Below are positions 18,399-28,205 of a stretch of DNA of 64,000 nucleotides, piece by piece. The notes beneath the pieces were generated by a model, which was given only the letters and a program-made list of their open reading frames with translations, was not told the origin of the DNA and made no database searches. Source of the DNA: Devosia sp. A8/3-2 (GTDB lineage: Bacteria > Pseudomonadota > Alphaproteobacteria > Rhizobiales > Devosiaceae); NCBI GenBank assembly GCA_025452255.1, contig CP104974.1:372001-436000 (forward strand), given 5' to 3'. Each line of letters opens with the position of its first letter. Within the stretch, counting starts at the first letter, position 1. The translations under genes were made by a program, and so were the position numbers.

Positions 18399-19239
18399 TC
18401 ACCATATTGCGGACCATCGCCGAGGTCCGGGCTCGGCGCGACAGCCTGCCCAGCACCCAAACACTGGGCTTCGTGCCCACTATGGGCGCGCTGCATGCCG
18501 GCCATATCAGCCTGATGGAGCTGGCCCGGCGCCATGCCGACCGCACCATTGCCAGCATTTTCGTCAACCCGCTGCAATTCGGGCCCAATGAGGATCTGAG
18601 CAAATATCCCCGCCCCATCGAGAAGGATCTCGCTTTGCTCGAAGCGGCGGGGGTGGATGCGGTGTTCCTGCCGCCGGTGCATGAGCTTTACCCGCCGGAT
18701 GCTTCCACCTTCGTCACCGAGGACAGCGTCTCAAGCCATCTCTGCGGCGCCGTCCGGCCCGGCCATTTCCGGGGCGTCACTACGGTGGTGCTCAAGCTCT
18801 TCAATATCGTTGCGCCCGATCTTGCCGTATTCGGCCAGAAGGACGCCCAGCAATGCGGGGTGATCGAGCGCATGGTGCGCGACCTCAACCTGCGCGTGCA
18901 AATCCTGCGCGGCCCCATTGTGCGCGAAGCCGACGGCCTCGCGCTGAGTTCGCGCAACATCTATCTCGAACCCGCCGACCGCCGGCGGCTCCGGCGATTT
19001 TCAGGAGCCTTGAGGCAGCACGCCGAGCCTTCGAAGGCGGCGAACGCAACGCGACCACGCTCGCCGCAATCGGCCGGGCAAGCCTTGCCACCGAGCCGCG
19101 CATCGCCCCGCAATATTGGGAAGTGCGTCACCCCCAGAGCCTTGAGCCGATCGCCACGATCGGCCCCGAAGGCGCCCTCCTCGCCGTCGCTGCGCATCTG
19201 GGCAGCACCCGGCTCATCGACAATCTGTTGCTGGAGTAG
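18395..19239 (+). CDS. panC: Pantothenate synthetase (frameshifted)
   Basis: Ligates pantoate with beta-alanine using ATP. ATP-binding HIGH-like motif VPTMGALHAGHISLM (residues ~27-41), IASIFVNPLQFGPNEDLSKY, VAPDLAVFGQKDAQQ and the KMSKS-like READGLALSSRNIYL are all present. A break at 18991-18994 (CCGG where CCTGG gives LLAIFRSL) shifts the C-terminal ~80 residues to another frame; total ~281 residues, normal. Co-translated with coaBC. The convergent iron-binding protein gene overlaps the end by 26 nt. Confidence 0.94.
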
Positions 19240-20170
19240 AAGCCGCAATCAGCGCTGTCGAAGCGATCCCGTAAATGCGTTCGATATCATCAAGCGCCAG
19301 ATGGGCGGCTAGAATTCCGCCCGCGGTTGCCCAGACCGTGTCGGACACGCCATGGACATGGCCGGCCTTGGCCACGTCCAGATTCTGCCAGAGCGGATCG
19401 CTCAGCCAGTTCTGTTCTTCCTCGAGCGCCAGCCCATCGCCGGTCTCGTAGGAGAAATACAGCAGGCGGTCGCCATCGAGTTCGGGAATGCGTTCCTTGG
19501 TGATCGGCTCGGCCAGACTCGGCTTGTCCCGGGCCTGCGGCCGCCCGAAGCCGATATCGCGCAAGATCGAGCCCGAAAAACTGTCATTGTCATAGGCGTA
19601 GTTCTGCCCGGCGATGAAGCGCACCAGCCCCACCTTTTCGGCGCGGCGCTCGCCCAGCGCGGTCTGGATGGCAGTCACGCGGCGCTGATAATCGGCCAGC
19701 GCCACCTCGGCTTCCGCGGTCTTGCCCGCGGCCTCGGCATAGACCGCCAGATTTTCCCGCCATTGGCCGGTAATGTTCTCGACAAACACCGTGGGGGCAA
19801 TGGCCGAAAGCTGGTCGTAGATCTTTTCGTGCCGCTTCTTGTTGCCGATGATCAGATCGGGCTGCAGCGCCGCGATGGTTTCCATGTCCGGCGCCAGTTC
19901 CTCCCCGACCAAAATCGTATCGGCCAGTTGGGCCGCGACATGGTCGAACCATGGATTGGCATTGGCCGAACGCACCGCCCCGACCGGCACGATGCCCAGC
20001 GCCAGCAAATCCTCGGTCGCCTCATTGGTGAGGGCAACGATGCGCAACGGCGCATCGGGCACCGTAGTCGTGCCCATGGCGTGGGTGACGTCGTGGGCAA
20101 AGGCGGCAGGCGCGAGCATGGTCAGCATGGCCGGGAGGGCCAGAAGCGAAAAGAAGCGGCGAGTGATCAT
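19214..20170 (-). CDS. Iron-siderophore ABC transporter substrate-binding protein
   Basis: Intact ~318-residue FecB/FhuD-type cluster 8 binding protein. Signal peptide: MITRRFFSLLALPAMLTM then AAFAHD. Typical features: PDAPLRIVALTNEATEDLLALG, the conserved GEELAPDMETIAALQPDLII and TWxTxGG-like VWATAGGILAAHLALDDIERI. No permease or ATPase gene is adjacent, so it must work with components elsewhere. An IRO-type box (TGA-N9-TCA) lies 16-30 nt upstream of the start at 20170. The longer frame to 20191 begins with TTG inside that box and is less likely. Confidence 0.88.
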   Translation of the reverse strand: MITRRFFSLLALPAMLTMLAPAAFAHDVTHAMGTTTVPDAPLRIVALTNEATEDLLALGIVPVGAVRSANANPWFDHVAAQLADTILVGEELAPDMETIAALQPDLIIGNKKRHEKIYDQLSAIAPTVFVENITGQWRENLAVYAEAAGKTAEAEVALADYQRRVTAIQTALGERRAEKVGLVRFIAGQNYAYDNDSFSGSILRDIGFGRPQARDKPSLAEPITKERIPELDGDRLLYFSYETGDGLALEEEQNWLSDPLWQNLDVAKAGHVHGVSDTVWATAGGILAAHLALDDIERIYGIASTALIAASTPATDCR

Positions 20171-20185
20171 CTTTGGTCCATAAAA

Positions 20186-20200
20186 TGACAATTAAAGTCA
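20186..20200 (-). promoter_or_regulatory. RirA-type iron-responsive box TGA-N9-TCA
   Basis: TGACAATTAAAGTCA matches the IRO box rule TGA-N9-TCA used by RirA in Hyphomicrobiales, and extends to ATGAC-N7-GTCAT. It stands directly before an iron-siderophore binding protein, where such a site is expected. Confidence 0.65.
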
Positions 20201-20233
20201 TGTTTGGACATCAATCCTGCCGCGCTTTCGAAG

Positions 20234-21447
20234 TCAAGCCGTCTCGCGCCGTCGCAGCCGCCGCATGATCGGCACCATGGCCAGCCCGCCCGAAGCCGGC
20301 ACTACGGCAAGCGCCAGCCGTGGGATGGCAGCGGCGGGCGAGGGCACCAGCGATAGATCCAGAATCGGTCCCAGCAGCACATTGCCCACCAGCACGGCCA
20401 GCCCGCCCACCGAGGCCAGCGCGCCATAATAGATGCCGGTCGGCCGGCCTTTGGCAAAGCGGGGAATAATGTCCATGGCGATGGGCTTGACGATCATCTG
20501 CCCCAATATCAGCAGCATGACCATGGCGGTGGCCGGCATCAGCCGCAGCATGCCGGGCGGCGCCGGCAGCGTTGCGCATAGTGCGGTAACGCCAAAGGCC
20601 AAAGCCATCAGCAGGAACCCGGTGGACAGGCTCGCCGTCCAGCTGATCTTCTGCACCAGTCGGGCAACCGGCATTTGCAGCACAACGATCATCACCGAGG
20701 CAATCATGAACAGCGGCGCCGAGTCCATATCGGTACCCCCGGCCCGCGTCACCTCGACCGGCAAGGCAAAATAAAGCTGGTTATAGCTGAACAGAAATCC
20801 GGCATGGGCCAGTGTGAAAGCCAGAAACAGCCTGTCGGTAAAAGCATGCCACCGAGCGCCGTCCTGCTTTTGCACCGGCAACGTCTCCGCCCGCGGCAGA
20901 TAGATATGCAGCACGATATAGGCCAAGAGGAACACACCGGCGCCGGCAAAGGCCATGGCCTGAAAGCCAATGCCCAGCAGCAAGGCCCCGAGCAACGGCC
21001 CGACCACGGCGCCCAGCTCACCCCAGACCGCCAGCCGCGCAAAAAACTGCACCCGCGTGCCCTTGCCATTGCGCGCAGCGGCCTCGCCCACCGGGCGGCC
21101 GAGGTCGATATGGCGGGCGAAAACAGCGAGCCGGCGAGACCCGTGAGACAGGCGCCGATCAGCACGGTGACGAAATTGCCGCTCAGGCCCAGCGTGACAA
21201 AGCCCAATACCCGCAGCATGCAGCCGAGCAGGATCAGCCGCCGGGCGCCGAGCTTGTCGGCAAAGCCACCGCCAATGACATAAAGCCCCTGCTGGGAAAA
21301 GGTCCGCAGCCCCAGCACCAGCCCAATGGCGGCGCTTTCCAGCCGCAGGTCGTCGCGCATGAAGGCCGCCAGAAACGGCACCACCATGTAGAACCCGACC
21401 ATGAAGATGAACTGGTTGGACAGCAGTAGAAAAGGGGCAATGGGCAC
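20234..21447 (-). CDS. MFS transporter (frameshifted)
   Basis: Joined from two frames (break near 21085) into ~404 residues with 12 predicted membrane helices. The first loop reads GGGFADKLGARRLILLG, the MFS motif A region (GxxaDrxGrr). Start is a GTG at 21447; the frame upstream meets a stop. Possibly a small-molecule or siderophore exporter given the iron-uptake gene downstream, but the sequence does not name the substrate. Confidence 0.85.
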
Positions 21448-21521
21448 GCGGCTACCGGGCTGGGCGGATCAATATCGCCCAGCCATGGCCGATTGCAGGC
21501 GCGCGAACAAGGGCAATTGCG

Positions 21522-22869
21522 TCAGGCCGGGCTGGCCTTGGCGCCCTCGCCATCCGTGTCGTCATCGTCCGGGCCGCCGGCATAGGCCGCCGAGAGCTGG
21601 CGGTAATATTTCGAGCGCAGCGCCAATAGGGTCACGACCACGCCCACCATGCCCGCCAGCGTAAACACCAGCGCAATGCCCCGTGCCGGGCCGGTGCCGA
21701 ACCAGCCGCCAATGGCATCGGCACCCGCCCCATCGGTCATGAACGGGATGACGACGAATTGCGTCAGCGGGCCGATCAGGAAAGCGGTCAGGGGCGAGGC
21801 CGATTGTTCGACCGATTGGGCAAAGCCGAAAACACGACCCTGCCGTTCCAGCGGCACCACTTTTTGCAGCGTGGTATGTTCGGCCGCCTCGGCATAGGGC
21901 CCCAGCAGCATCCAGATGAAGCAGCCGCCCGCCAAAAGCCAGATCGAGGGCTGAATGGTAAAGATGCAGCACACCGACCGGGTGATGAGATTGACCAGCA
22001 GCAACGTGCGCAGCGGATTCTTGCCCAGCCCGGTTTTGGCGATGATGATCCCGCTCAGGATGAACGCCGTCGAGATTGCGCCGAACAGCAGGCCCCAGAC
22101 CTGCACCGACACCAGCGACAGCCCATAGGCGTCGAGCAGCGCCATGAACACGCCGCCCGGAAATTGTTGAAGGTGGCAAAAAGATCAGCGCGAACAGGCC
22201 CGGCACCGCGGCGATCACCGCAATCGTGCCCTTGATGTCGACCCGCTTGGGCTCGACCGCCTCGCCCGGCACCGCCTCGACGCGCCCCTCATCGATCCGC
22301 ACCGGGAAAAGATGGGCAAAGGTCAGCAGCGTCAAAACCAGCGCCAGCGCCAGCGTCGCCACCATGCCGCCCCGGGCCACCGAGAACCCGCTGATCACCG
22401 AGGTGGTCAAAAACCCGATGCCGGTGACCATGCCGACCAGCCCATTGGCCTTGTCGCGCCGATCCTCGGAAATAAGGATGGTGACCGGGGTCGGCAGCGC
22501 GATGGAGCGGATATTGCCGGCAATAACGCCCAGCATGACGAGGAACACGAAGATCCAGAGCTGGGGACCATAGGGATTGGTGAAAGCCTCGGCCGGCGAC
22601 AGCAGCAATACGGCGAGCGATACGGCATAGAAGCCCGCCGAAACCACGCTCGAGCCAAGCATGGCGAGTTTTTTTGGATTGTGATCGACAATACTACCCA
22701 GCCAGAAGCCAAACCCGGCGGTGAACACCGGGTAGATGCCGGCGATCATGCCGGTGGCGAATACCGATCGGGTCTCGATATAGACCCAGAAGGTCAGCGC
22801 GAACCACACGGTGAAGTTGGTGATATTGGCAATCAGATTATTGCCCAGCAGATGATAAAACAGGGTCAT
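21522..22869 (-). CDS. MFS transporter (frameshifted)
   Basis: About 448 residues over two breaks near 22157-22180 (CCGG where CCTGG gives FNNFLGGVF, and five T where six are expected). MTLFYHLLGNNLIANITNFT opens the protein; the central part has LPTPVTILISEDRRDKANGL and QKVVPLERQGRVFGFAQSVEQ, typical of large MFS proteins of the DHA/YbfB-like class. The C-terminus is acidic (GGPDDDDTDGEG). GGAGAGG precedes ATG 22869. It precedes the other MFS gene on the same strand by ~75 nt. Confidence 0.85.
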
Positions 22870-23015
22870 CGGCGCCTCTCCTTGCCGGCGCGGCAGGCTA
22901 GGACGACACGGCGCGATGCTCAACCCCATTTACCCGCCGTCGTAACAGGAGCGTAAGCATTGCTGGTGCATTGGTGGTGCCAGGCCGTCCGGCCACAGAA
23001 TCACCCGGAGCTTGC

Positions 23016-23843
23016 ATGCCTCTTCATCGTCGCCTGATGGCCACTCTGGTGCTGGGCGCCGCTTTTGCCGCTCCCGCGCATGCGGCAAATTTCGACCTTT
23101 ATGGCGCGGCTCCCGCTGAGCTAGCGCCGATCCAGCCCGAATCCGATTTTATCGTCATCCTCGGCTCAGGCGTCGGCACGGCCGCGGCCTATGAGGGCGC
23201 CTCCGACTATACGATGACGTTCAAGCCCATCATCAAGGTCGAAAAGCTGCAATGGGGCTGGATCGATATCGATGGCGAGAAAAAGCCCGGCGGCTTCAAA
23301 TTCTCGCCCTCGGCCGGCTATGAGGGCGAGCGCCGCAGCAAGGATCATGCCGCCTTGACTGGCCTTGACGATGTGAGCGCCACCTATGCCTTGGGCGCCC
23401 GCATCGGCTATGAATTTGTCTTCGATGACGCGATCTCGGCCGAGATCTATGGCGCGGCGCGCTACGCTTTTGGCGGCGCCAAGGGCTGGGTCGGGGAAGC
23501 TGGTCTCGATGTCACGGCCAAGCTCACTCCGGAGCTCGAAATCGTCGGCGGCCCGGTCGTCAATTTCGCGTCGGAAGGGTACATGGACAGCTATTTCGGC
23601 GCCACCCCAGCCGAATCGGCAGCATCAGGCGGGCGCCTCGAGGCATTCGATCCGGGCGGCGGCATCAAATCGGTGGGGGTCAAGCTTGAGGCCCGCTACG
23701 AATTCGTCCCCGACACCTTTGTCAGCCTCAACGCCTCGTACAGCAGCTATGTCGGGGATATCAGCCAATCGCCCGTGGTCAAGGCAGGCAGTGAGCAGCA
23801 GTTTACCCTCGGGCTAGGCTTGGCGCGGCGCTTCTCGTTCTAG
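23016..23843 (+). CDS. MipA/OmpV-family outer-membrane protein
   Basis: Intact 275-residue beta-barrel protein. Signal peptide: LMATLVLGAAFAAPAHA. The barrel ends in Phe (LGLARRFSF), the outer-membrane insertion signal, and strands alternate polar/hydrophobic throughout (KFSPSAGYEGERRSKDHAAL, ARIGYEFVFDDAISAEIYG). MipA proteins are linked to murein enzymes in E. coli; the function here is not known. GGAG sits 5 nt before ATG 23016. The stop overlaps the convergent SMP-30 gene by 4 nt. Confidence 0.88.
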   Translation: MPLHRRLMATLVLGAAFAAPAHAANFDLYGAAPAELAPIQPESDFIVILGSGVGTAAAYEGASDYTMTFKPIIKVEKLQWGWIDIDGEKKPGGFKFSPSAGYEGERRSKDHAALTGLDDVSATYALGARIGYEFVFDDAISAEIYGAARYAFGGAKGWVGEAGLDVTAKLTPELEIVGGPVVNFASEGYMDSYFGATPAESAASGGRLEAFDPGGGIKSVGVKLEARYEFVPDTFVSLNASYSSYVGDISQSPVVKAGSEQQFTLGLGLARRFSF

Positions 23844-24808
23844 ACTTGCTGCGGAACGCCAAACCGGCAGACCGGCACGCCCGGCACCGCGACGCGGAAT
23901 TGCACCACGCCGTCACTTCCCTCGGTGTCACTGCCTGAATTCAGGCTGGTGACAAAGACCGTGCGCATGTCCGCGCCGCCGAAACAGGGCATGGTGGGGT
24001 GGCCCAGCGGCAGGTCGACCCAGCCGGTCAGCGTGCCATCGGGGGCAATGCGATTGATGCGGCTGCGGCTGGGCGCGGCGGACCAGTAATAGCCATCCAT
24101 ATCGCAGGCGGCCCCATCGGCACGGCCATTGGCCTCGTCCCGGTCGCGCAGGCGGCGGCGATTGGCGACGGCGCCACTGCTGGCGTCGAAATCCCGTGCA
24201 TCCACCCACATCTGCCCGCGTGAATCGGAATGATAAAGCGTGTTCGCCTCCCGGTTCCGAGCCAGCCCATTGGCAATGGTCACCCCGCTCGCCAACACGC
24301 TGACTTCGCCTTCGGGCGTGACGCGATAGAGGCGCCCTTCCGGCTCGCCAGCACTGCCAAAATCCATGCTGCCGACATAAAAGGCGCCGTCCGGCCCTAC
24401 CTTGCCGTCATTGAACCGCATATTGGGCTTGGCATGCTCGACCGCAGCAATCAGCGTCCGCCGCCCGCCTTCGATATCCACCAGCTCGACCGTGCGCCGG
24501 AACGCCACCACCAGTTGGCCGGGGCCGGCCGAGCCAAAACTGCCCACCGGCTCGTCAAAGCGCAGCGCCTGCCGCGTGCCGTCGCCCAGCGAGAGGGCAT
24601 GAATCACCCCCGCTTCGATATCGCACCACCAAAGCCGGTCATGCGCCCCGTCCCAGACAGGGCTTTCCCCCACGCCGAAGCGCTCGCGCACCACAAATGT
24701 CACGGGCCCCGGGGCCAATTGCTCAGTCGCTGTCTCGCTCACCGGCACACTCCCGATTCGGGCGTCATGCCCCACGGCCCTATCTTGCTTCAAGGCCGGA
24801 TTAGTCAT
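23840..24808 (-). CDS. SMP-30/gluconolactonase/LRE-family protein
   Basis: Intact six-bladed beta-propeller of the SMP-30 family, ~322 residues. Conserved sites include GVGESPVWDGAHDRLWWCDI (first metal ligand Glu), KPNMRFNDGKVGPDGAFYVGS (Asn and Asp ligands), ANGLARN and GADMRTVFVTS near the end. Members hydrolyse sugar lactones. It is divergent from a uronate-dehydrogenase-like gene, whose product would be an aldarolactone, so an aldarolactonase role is a fair inference. A GTG at 24742 with GGGAG before it is an alternative start that would remove 22 residues. Confidence 0.88.
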   Translation of the reverse strand: MTNPALKQDRAVGHDARIGSVPVSETATEQLAPGPVTFVVRERFGVGESPVWDGAHDRLWWCDIEAGVIHALSLGDGTRQALRFDEPVGSFGSAGPGQLVVAFRRTVELVDIEGGRRTLIAAVEHAKPNMRFNDGKVGPDGAFYVGSMDFGSAGEPEGRLYRVTPEGEVSVLASGVTIANGLARNREANTLYHSDSRGQMWVDARDFDASSGAVANRRRLRDRDEANGRADGAACDMDGYYWSAAPSRSRINRIAPDGTLTGWVDLPLGHPTMPCFGGADMRTVFVTSLNSGSDTEGSDGVVQFRVAVPGVPVCRFGVPQQV

Positions 24809-24882
24809 ACCAACTTTTGCACCGCTCAATCGGCAATCGTGCCACGCCATCTCATTCCGGCGCGAATAAGGGCTTCGGTTCC

Positions 24883-25662
24883 ATGTCCCGCATCCTGCTC
24901 ACCGGAGCCTCCGGCTATCTGGGAACACAGCTCCGTCAAGCGCTCGTCGCGCAGGGCCATGCCGTGCTGGCCACCGATATGCGCCCCGCGCCCGACGGCG
25001 CACCAATCGAGCTTGCCGACTCGGCCGATGCCGCAGCCATTGACGCGCTGATGAGCCAAAAGCCGGATGCCGTACTGCATCTGGGCGGCATGGCCAATGA
25101 GGGCGATTGGGACCTCATCCTGCACGCCAATATCATGGGCTGCTACAATATTTTCGAAGCCGCCCGCCGCCGCGGCGTACGGCGGGTAATCTATGCCTCG
25201 TCCTATCACGTGGCCGGGTTCTACCCCACAGCACAGGCGCCGCTGCCGGTGGACATGCCCTATCGTCCCGACACGCTTTACGGCGTCTCCAAGGCCTTCG
25301 GGGAGAATCTGGCCCGGTTCTATTTCGACAAATATGGCATTCAGTCGCTGTCGATCCGCATCTGCTCGGCCCACAGGCCGAAGACGCCGCGCGAATCCTG
25401 CAATTGGTGCGATCCCGCCGATCTGGCGCGCATGGTCGGCCGAGCGCTCAGCGTGGACGCGTTGGGCTGCCAGACCCTTTATGGCATATCGGACAATCCC
25501 GGCGCCTTCTTCACCAACCCGCCCGACAATGGGTTGGGCTGGGCGCCCTGTGGCAGCTCGCTCCTGCATGATTTCCCCGATCCGCGTGATCCTGTCGATC
25601 TCGAGGATCCAGCCAATATGTTCCTGGGCGGCGGCATGGCGCGCCGCGCCGTACCGAGATGA
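24883..25662 (+). CDS. NAD-dependent sugar epimerase/dehydrogenase, uronate dehydrogenase-like
   Basis: Intact 259-residue extended short-chain dehydrogenase. NAD site: LLTGASGYLGTQLRQALV; then VLHLGGMANEGDWDLIL, ASSYHVAGFY, and the catalytic YGVSK. Length and the ANIMGCYNIFEAARRRGVRR stretch resemble uronate dehydrogenase (Udh), which oxidises glucuronate or galacturonate to the aldarolactone. The start at 24883 has only a weak AAGGG. It overlaps the LacI gene (25659-25662, ATGA) and is divergent from the lactonase-like gene: regulator, dehydrogenase and lactonase form a plausible uronate module. Confidence 0.82.
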   Translation: MSRILLTGASGYLGTQLRQALVAQGHAVLATDMRPAPDGAPIELADSADAAAIDALMSQKPDAVLHLGGMANEGDWDLILHANIMGCYNIFEAARRRGVRRVIYASSYHVAGFYPTAQAPLPVDMPYRPDTLYGVSKAFGENLARFYFDKYGIQSLSIRICSAHRPKTPRESCNWCDPADLARMVGRALSVDALGCQTLYGISDNPGAFFTNPPDNGLGWAPCGSSLLHDFPDPRDPVDLEDPANMFLGGGMARRAVPR

Positions 25663-26675
25663 AGCCGGTGCAGCACAAGAAAATCGGCTTCAAGGAAATC
25701 GCGCAACAGGCCGATGTGGCCATTTCGACCGTGTCGCATGTGCTCAATGGCACCGCGCCCATCTCCCCCGAGGTCCGCGCCCGTGTGCTCGATGCTGCCG
25801 GGCAATTGGGCTATCTCGCCAAGCGCCGGGAAAAAGCCTCCATCGCCGTGCTGCGATCCATCCTTCTGGCCGTGCCCAGCGATACCCTGCCGCATAATGA
25901 ATTCAATCTCTTCTCCTGGACGCTGCTGAGCACGCTGATGCGCGAATGCGAGCGGCGCGCCATTCGCGTCGTGCCCATGGAAATCGACCGGCCTGATATC
26001 AGCGGCGACAAGATCGTGGCCCAAGCCCGCGCCGCCGAGGTGGATGGCATATTGCTACTGAGCGAAGACCGCCGCGACGTGCTGCACGATATCGCGGCCT
26101 CGGAAATTCCCGCCGTGCTGATCAATGGCGAAGACCATGAAATGCAGATCGACAGCGTCACGCCCGGCAATCGCTTTGCCGCCCGCTACGCCACCAATTG
26201 GCTGATCGAGGAAGGCCACCGCTCGATCCTGCACCTGACCCGGGAAGGCCGCTCGACCATCCGCCGCCGCCGCGACGGCTTCCTCGACGCCTTCCGCGCC
26301 AATGGCCTGTCGCTCGACACCGCCCATGTGCATCTGGCCGAAGGCTATCTGCCCGACCGTGGCGAAGCCGCGCTCACCGCCCGGCTGGCCGAGCATAATG
26401 GCTCGGGCGGGGTGACGGCCATCTTCTGCGCCGCCGACAATCTGGCCCCAGGCGCCCTCGCCGCCCTTTCCAAGGCAGGGCTGACCCCGCCCCACGATGT
26501 CTCCATTGTCGGCTTTGACGGCGTCGCCATCGGCGAATTGACCACGCCCAGCCTCACCACGGTCAGCGTACCGCTCGAACATATGGGCACCGCCGCCCTG
26601 CACCTGCTCGAACAACGCATCGTCAACGCCGCCCAGCATCCCCCGCCCACCGGCTCGAACTGGGCTGCCGGCTGA
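25659..26675 (+). CDS. LacI-family transcriptional regulator
   Basis: Residues 9-60 form the LacI helix-turn-helix and hinge (FKEIAQQADVAISTVSHVLN), the rest a periplasmic-binding-like sensor (TPPHDVSIVGFDGVAIGELT, TTVSVPLEHMGTAALHLL). The visible frame stops at 26675, but a neighbouring frame from ~26637 reads HRLELGCRLTIRNSAATG, the usual LacI end, and would stop at TAG ~26703 after another lost base; so the true C-terminus is probably ~10 residues longer. Co-translated with the uronate dehydrogenase-like gene, its probable target along with the divergent lactonase. Confidence 0.9.
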   Translation: MKPVQHKKIGFKEIAQQADVAISTVSHVLNGTAPISPEVRARVLDAAGQLGYLAKRREKASIAVLRSILLAVPSDTLPHNEFNLFSWTLLSTLMRECERRAIRVVPMEIDRPDISGDKIVAQARAAEVDGILLLSEDRRDVLHDIAASEIPAVLINGEDHEMQIDSVTPGNRFAARYATNWLIEEGHRSILHLTREGRSTIRRRRDGFLDAFRANGLSLDTAHVHLAEGYLPDRGEAALTARLAEHNGSGGVTAIFCAADNLAPGALAALSKAGLTPPHDVSIVGFDGVAIGELTTPSLTTVSVPLEHMGTAALHLLEQRIVNAAQHPPPTGSNWAAG

Positions 26676-26711
26676 CAATTCGTAATAGCGCGGCGACTGG
26701 TTTAGGTCCCC

Positions 26712-27927
26712 TCACTCCTCGCCAAACAGATCCGCCAGCAAATGCCGCCGCGCTGTTTCTGAGCGCCCCGGCCAACCCGGCCCGCGAGCCGGTATTGCTG
26801 GCCACAATCGGCACTGGCCGCTCGAACCGTGCCGCCAGTTCCGCCTGCACGCGTTCGATCAATTCAGGTCGCGCGCCGACGCTGCCGCCCAGCACCACCA
26901 GCTCTGGATCGACCAGCGCAATCAGTGACACGATGCCCGGGGCGACATGTCCTGCCAGTTCATCAATGGTCTGCAGCGCCCGCACATCCCCCGTGGTGGC
27001 GAGGTCGAAAATTGCCCGCACCGACATGTCGGCCGCTCCGCCCCGCCGGGCAAAGGCTTCGCGGATACCGGCCTCGCCGACCATGGTTTCAAAATGCCCC
27101 TGCGCCAGCGAACGCGCCGTGGTGCGATGGTCGGGCAATGGCAGATAGGCGATTTCCCCGGCCCCGCCGGTCGCGCCACGCAGCAGCCGACCATTGACCA
27201 TCAGCCCCGCGCCGACCCCGGTGCCCAAAGCCACAAAGGCGATATCGCGCTTGCCTTGGCCGCTGCCGCTGGCAACTTCCCCCAGCAATGCCAGATTGAC
27301 GTCGTTCTCGATCGAGACCGGGCAATTCAGCGCCTTGGTCAACCTTGCATGCAGGTCGACCGCGACGAGGCCCGGCAGATTGGCGGCGAGATTGAGAATG
27401 CCGGTGGCCGGATTGACCGCGGCCGGCACCCCGACCGTTGCGGCCTGCACGCGGAAGCGCTGCGCGCCGGCGGTCTTGGCCGAGCTATCGGCCAGCTCCA
27501 CCAATTGCCCGACCAGTTGATCGAGCCCGCCCGGGGCGGTCGGCACCACGGTTTCGGCCAGCACCTTGCCGCGCAAATCGACCGGGGCCGCAGCAATCTT
27601 GGTGCCCCCGATATCAAAGCCCAGCGCCAGCGCCGCATCGGGCCGCAGTGCATAGCTCAGGCTCGAACGCCCCGGCAGGCCATTGAGCGGCCCGGCCACC
27701 TGCACCAGCCCGCGCTGTTCCAGCACCGACAGCAATTCGGACACGGCCTGTTTGGAAATCCCGACCCGCTTGGCCAAAGCGGGGCGTTGCAGCGCCCCTG
27801 CCTCGATCAGCACCTCGGCCAATTGGCGCAGCTGGGGCGGCGCCGGATTTGAGGCACGTACCTTGGAAAAATCGGCCGGCTCCGGCCGCTGCTCCCTAGG
27901 CGATTGATTTATCTGCCAATCTTCCAT
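26712..27927 (-). CDS. ROK-family transcriptional regulator (frameshifted at the end)
   Basis: About 405 residues. N-terminal winged helix (residues ~30-85: RPALAKRVGISKQAVSELLS) is joined to a ROK sugar-kinase fold: ATP motif GFDIGGTKIAAAPVDLRG, catalytic region SIENDVNLALLGEV, ALGTGVGAGLMVNGRLLRG and GAGEIAYLPLP. The Cys-rich zinc motif of true ROK kinases and NagC (CxCGxxGC) is missing. An inserted base at 26757-26763 moves the end to ETARRHLLADLFGEE, stopping at 26712. Divergent from the ABC operon starting at 28206, hence its likely repressor. Confidence 0.9.
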
Positions 27928-28205
27928 TCAAGATAGATCCCTTCCCCTCCACTCCGCAGCATAATGCCATTCGTGCAAAATTTTTCTAGTTGATTCATAC
28001 GACGACTGACGCAATTATGAAAGCGTAGCAGCCGAAAACGCCGGAAAGACGAGTAAATCGCACTGGCCTCGAATGCTTCACCGGTAGGAGGATATAGCTC
28101 ATGCAAATATTTTTATTGTGATGAGGCTGCTCCTGCGCAAAATCACAGGCCGGGCATCGTGCCTCGCCGAGGGAACCCAGATCATGTTGGGGGAGGATTG
28201 AGACG
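27928..28205. promoter_or_regulatory. Divergent control region between the ROK gene and the ABC importer operon
   Basis: 278 bp without a gene; more A+T-rich than its surroundings around 27975-28030 and 28090-28120. GGGGGAGGA lies just before the ATG at 28206. No clear palindrome stands out, so I assign no operator. Confidence 0.5.
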
